Below are positions 30,600-33,178 of a stretch of 33,178 bases of DNA, piece by piece. The stretch is from the NCBI GenBank assembly GCA_049999725.1, contig JBNGIS010005425.1:24048-57225 (forward strand), read 5' to 3'. Source of the DNA: Haplomitrium mnioides (Eukaryota > Marchantiophyta > Haplomitriopsida > Calobryales). How positions within the stretch are numbered: the stretch's first letter is position 1; the number at the start of each line of letters is the position of its first letter. The notes under the pieces were generated by a model, which saw only the letters and a list, made by a program, of their open reading frames with translations, searched no databases and was not told where the DNA came from. The translations under genes were made by a program, and so were the position numbers.

Positions 30600-30745
30600 T
30601 AAGCCAAATTTTAGCTTTGATTTTCTTTGCAAAACGTAATGGGATGAAATTTGCAAATCTTCCTCAATCTACTAACATTCTCCACAAATGATCATCAACT
30701 ATGCCATCTAGATGAAACAAGGTACTTCAAATTCTTGTCAAGCTT
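30600..30745 (-). pseudogene. protease of the minus-strand chromovirus (decayed)
   Basis: Minus-strand reading gives LFHLDGIVDDHLWRMLVD-stop-GRF. The stop replaces the Ser of the D-S-G active site (TCA to TGA). Confidence 0.75.
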
Positions 30746-30878
30746 TTCATTCTATTGGAACTAATCAAGCTCTCAGTAAACTACTCGACTATTTTTACTA
30801 AGGTTTGTTGTCTCTCTGGTTTTTTTCTTCAACAATTGCTGCTTGAACAAGAGCATACGGTCGACCTTGTCAACGTGA

Positions 30879-31688
30879 TTACTTTGCAATCATATAACCA
30901 AGTTGTCGACAATAAAAACATCCTCTACTTTTGTGTATACACTCACGTTCTACATCAATGAATGCCACTCTTTGCACTACATTAATCTCCATAGGTACCA
31001 CTTGAATTGGTGGCACACAAACATTTGGTAAAGCTTGCTGTGGACGTGGCCTAGCTTTGGTAATCGCTAGTAGTGAGTCATATCGTTTAGCCATGCACAT
31101 TGCTTCTTCTAGTTGAGAGTGCTCTCTCATTGTCACTTCCATTCTAATGTGAGGCTTCAATCCTCAAACAAAGTGCTGCAAAGCTTCTACCTTGCCTATA
31201 TTAAAATTTTTTCATAATGATATTTTGAAATTGCAAGACATAGCTTATCATCATACCAAGTTTCTTTAGTTCTCCCAATTGATCTCTTGCATTTTTGGAG
31301 CATTTCAAACCCTAAATCATAAATTCACTGCCTTTTTGAACTCTTGCTAAGAAGAAATTGGAGCAACAAATCAACGTTGAGCTTTTTCAATTTGATTTCT
31401 TCACCAAGTTTTTGCCACTCCTTCCGATTGACTTGCATCAAATAGAATTCTTTGACCATACAATGCATTGTTTGTAGCCTGAAGGCATTGCTCACAATCA
31501 AACAAGAAATTGTCAAATGTGTGAGGAATCGTCTTTCTATCATATGCTTTTGGTTTGGGAAACCATATATAACTTTTTTTTTCTTGAAAATGTGTCGTTT
31601 TTTCCATCTGCATTTGAACTTCTAAAAGGCAAGAAAGATGTTCAATTTGTTGTTGCATTGCTTGAATCCTCGCTTTGTGATTATACAT
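30879..31688 (-). pseudogene. gag of the minus-strand chromovirus with altered zinc knuckle
   Basis: The N-terminal part (31688-31401) has RIQAMQQQIEHLSCLLEVQM, like the plus-strand gag. A frameshifted middle follows. The C-terminal part (31160-30879) has MREHSQLEEAMCMAKRYDSL and ends with the knuckle CFYCRQLGYMIAK, in which the zinc-binding His of C-x2-C-x4-H is Tyr. Confidence 0.82.
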
Positions 31689-31705
31689 TCCACCAAAAAA
31701 AAAGC

Positions 31706-31722
31706 CGCAACTATGATGCCAA
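31706..31722 (-). promoter_or_regulatory. primer-binding site of the minus-strand chromovirus
   Basis: On the minus strand TGGCATCATAGTTGCGG follows the LTR end; it differs from TGGTATCAGAGC in two of the first twelve bases. Confidence 0.7.
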
Positions 31723-31955
31723 TGTATAAGAACTCAAAGAACAATTTCCAAAATGAGTAACAACTCCAAGATAACTCTAATAGAGTAATGCAACTCAAGG
31801 CTAATAAGCAAACAAAAGCCAAGAGTGCAAGGCAAAGCCAAGCAACCAAAGAGCCAAACCGAATTGAGGGGAACTCTAGAATGAGAAGTGGGGCTATGAA
31901 ACCCTTCTATTTATACAAGAGAAGAAGGTGTCATCCCTCTTTCTTCACTTACAAG
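31723..31955 (-). repeat. 5' LTR fragment of the minus-strand chromovirus
   Basis: It matches 26984 to about 27215 (the PBS-side half of the LTR). The match stops at CTTCACTTACAAG, exactly where an unrelated LTR starts. The missing outer half is not in the window. Confidence 0.85.
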
Positions 31956-32166
31956 TATTAAATTAACGAGCTCTGATAGGCTATCAGGCTAGGTTGGCAA
32001 CCCACTTAGTTTAGCTAGGGTTTGTATTATACTTGAGGCAGATTAGAGTCATGAGTGTGCACTCCTCCCTTTTATGTAAATCGCACCATTCTGTGCTCAT
32101 ATGACATATATTGCATGTCCTCTTCTATGAGTTTGTGTTTTTGATGCGCAGTGTGAATTATTGACA
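31956..32166 (+). repeat. 5' LTR of a third LTR element (211 bp)
   Basis: Starts TATTAAATTAACGAGC and ends ATTATTGACA, directly followed by an initiator-Met primer site. The start TATTAA instead of TGTTAA suggests one point change. A short LTR with this primer site is common in Ty1/copia elements, but no pol is in the window, so the superfamily stays open. Confidence 0.7.
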
Positions 32167-32181
32167 TGGTATCAGAGTAGG
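32167..32181 (+). promoter_or_regulatory. primer-binding site, initiator Met tRNA type
   Basis: TGGTATCAGAGTAGG directly abuts the LTR end. The first eleven bases match the usual plant site. Confidence 0.88.
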
Positions 32182-32602
32182 TTAAAGAGCGAGCTTAACA
32201 CTACGGGGCATGAAAATTTTTAAGAAAAAAAAATTGTCCTCCATTGTGTGCGGCGGCAGGTTTGTCAAATCAAGTGTAGCAACGGAAGTCCAGAAAAGTT
32301 GAGTGCAGAAAAAGTTGCTAACCCCCATGAAGATTACTGCTGAAGAATCAAAGATCACAGATTTATGAAGAATCAAAGACAATAGACTAGGAGAAATTTG
32401 AATTTGATTTTTGCGTTGAGTGAGCCTACTGGAAATTAGGGTTTCCAGCCTTCAACAAAGAGAACAACAATTGATTGTGGAAGAACACAATTCGAACAGC
32501 AAAGGAGGTTGGTTCAAGGCAGAAATGGTAGAATTTTTTGCCTGTTTGTAAGTGCAATAGGATCGCTCAGAGGAGACATTTCAGCTGCAATTTAAATTAC
32601 TT
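32182..32602. other. leader of the third LTR element, first part
   Basis: Non-coding, with an A run at 32222-32232. Words from the following tandem repeat (GAAGAATCAAAGA) occur. No frame is called. Confidence 0.45.
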
Positions 32603-33010
32603 GATTTGGAGAAGAAATAAGAAAGTTCTGTTCGAATCTATGAGTTGCCGGATTTTACCCCAGCAACAGGAAAAAGGTGCCAAAGCAGAGGTTGTGAAGC
32701 AGAAATTTGACATAGAAGTTTTGGAGCAGGGTTTTTCAGCAATTTTGATCCTAAGGTAGCTTGAATAAGGAGATTTGGAGCAGAAACAAGAAAGGTCTGC
32801 TCAAATTTGTGAGTTGCTGAAGAAAACCACAACAACAGGAAAAAGGTGTCAAAGCAAAGGTTTTGAAGTAGGAATTTGACATAGAAGGTTTGGAGCAGGG
32901 TTGCTCAAGAATTTTGATGCTAGGGCAACTTGAATCAGAAGATTTGGAGTAGAAACAAGAAAGTTCTGCTCATCGATTTGATTTGAGAATCACAACAGCA
33001 AACATGTCGA
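32603..33010. repeat. 169-bp tandem repeats in the leader
   Basis: GATTTGGAG(A/C/T)AGAAA(T/C)AAGAAAG starts at 32603, 32772 and 32941, exactly 169 bp apart. Two full units and one partial unit share CAACAGGAAAAAGGTG, GAAATTTGACATAGAAG-like and GGAGCAGGGTT blocks. Confidence 0.88.
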
Positions 33011-33178
33011 AGGAGATTTCTGAAGAAGATCGAATCAGCAAAAAAGTAAAATATTGAAGAAGGTAAAGTGCAGTTCACTGATCAAAGCAGGGTGCTATTT
33101 GCAGGACAAGACAAATTGGAAGTGTTGGCAAGTCAGGTTGAATTGAAGGAAGCTGCAAGGCATGAAGAAATCGAAGGC
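33004..33178 (+). other. start of the internal region of the third element, cut by the window edge
   Basis: ATG at 33004 opens only 17 codons (MSKEISEEDRISKKVKY). In another frame the sequence is open from about 33048 to the edge (VQFTDQSRVLFAGQDKLEV, then a Glu-rich stretch). No gag family is recognised from so short a piece. Confidence 0.3.

Larger units (their letters stand above)
26984..31955 (-). mobile_element. second chromovirus of the same family, inverted, 5' LTR truncated
   Basis: Read on the minus strand: partial 5' LTR (31955-31723), primer site, gag, protease, RT, RNase H, integrase, chromodomain and a complete 3' LTR (27399-26984). Sequence and domain order match the plus-strand element at 20518-25552. 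It keeps the zinc knuckle that the other has lost. All frames are broken. The outer part of its 5' LTR is cut at 31955, where another LTR element begins. Confidence 0.9.

Noticed and set aside
1-33178. tRNA, rRNA or other RNA genes
   Set aside because: No cloverleaf or conserved rRNA block was seen on either strand; tRNA-like words are primer-binding sites next to LTRs.

Overview
The window looks like gene-poor, repeat-dominated nuclear DNA of a land plant. The signs are Ty3-type LTR retroelements with a C-terminal chromodomain, initiator-Met-tRNA-type primer sites, GT-AG intron candidates, A/T-rich spacers and an assembly gap. I cannot name the species; a large-genome seed-free plant or gymnosperm is only a guess. 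I see no intact host gene and no RNA gene.

Layout. (1) 1-4.6 kb: two decayed, divergent coding units around a 100-N gap. The minus-strand unit (1-963) encodes a Cys-rich protein of a kind I associate with transposon proteins, and it runs off the left edge. The plus-strand unit (about 1692-4530) has a ParB-like GNH motif, then a beta-class N6/N4 DNA methyltransferase core (DIPYG, later D-L-Y-S-R-S-G-T-G). Candidate introns and a poly(A) signal are visible. One candidate intron holds a 24-bp minisatellite whose unit is two back-to-back 12-bp palindromes. (2) 4.6-6.27 kb: AT-rich spacer with degenerate minisatellites and an orphan gag fragment. (3) 6278-15801: a complete long-LTR retrotransposon with two 3.8-kb GC-rich LTRs, TSD CTAAT on both sides, PBS, polypurine tract, and an internal region of only 1.87 kb that carries a broken gag-like frame and no pol. 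(4) 15.8-19.7 kb: AT-rich spacer with microsatellites and one doubtful LTR. (5) 19.96-25.9 kb: a roughly 144-bp tandem array interrupted by a plus-strand chromovirus (20518-25552, 440-bp LTRs, near-perfect TSD). (6) 26984-31955: a second chromovirus of the same family on the minus strand, its 5' LTR cut at 31955. (7) 31956-33178: the start of another LTR element (211-bp LTR, PBS, 169-bp tandem repeats in the leader), probably inserted into the chromovirus LTR and continuing past the right edge.

None of the coding units looks functional. Nearly all breaks are nonsense codons explainable by C-to-T change, and in the ParB-methyltransferase frame almost all are TAG. This fits decay driven by cytosine methylation. 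The point of most interest is the ParB plus DNA-methyltransferase unit in a nuclear, probably mobile, plant context, together with its self-complementary intronic minisatellite.
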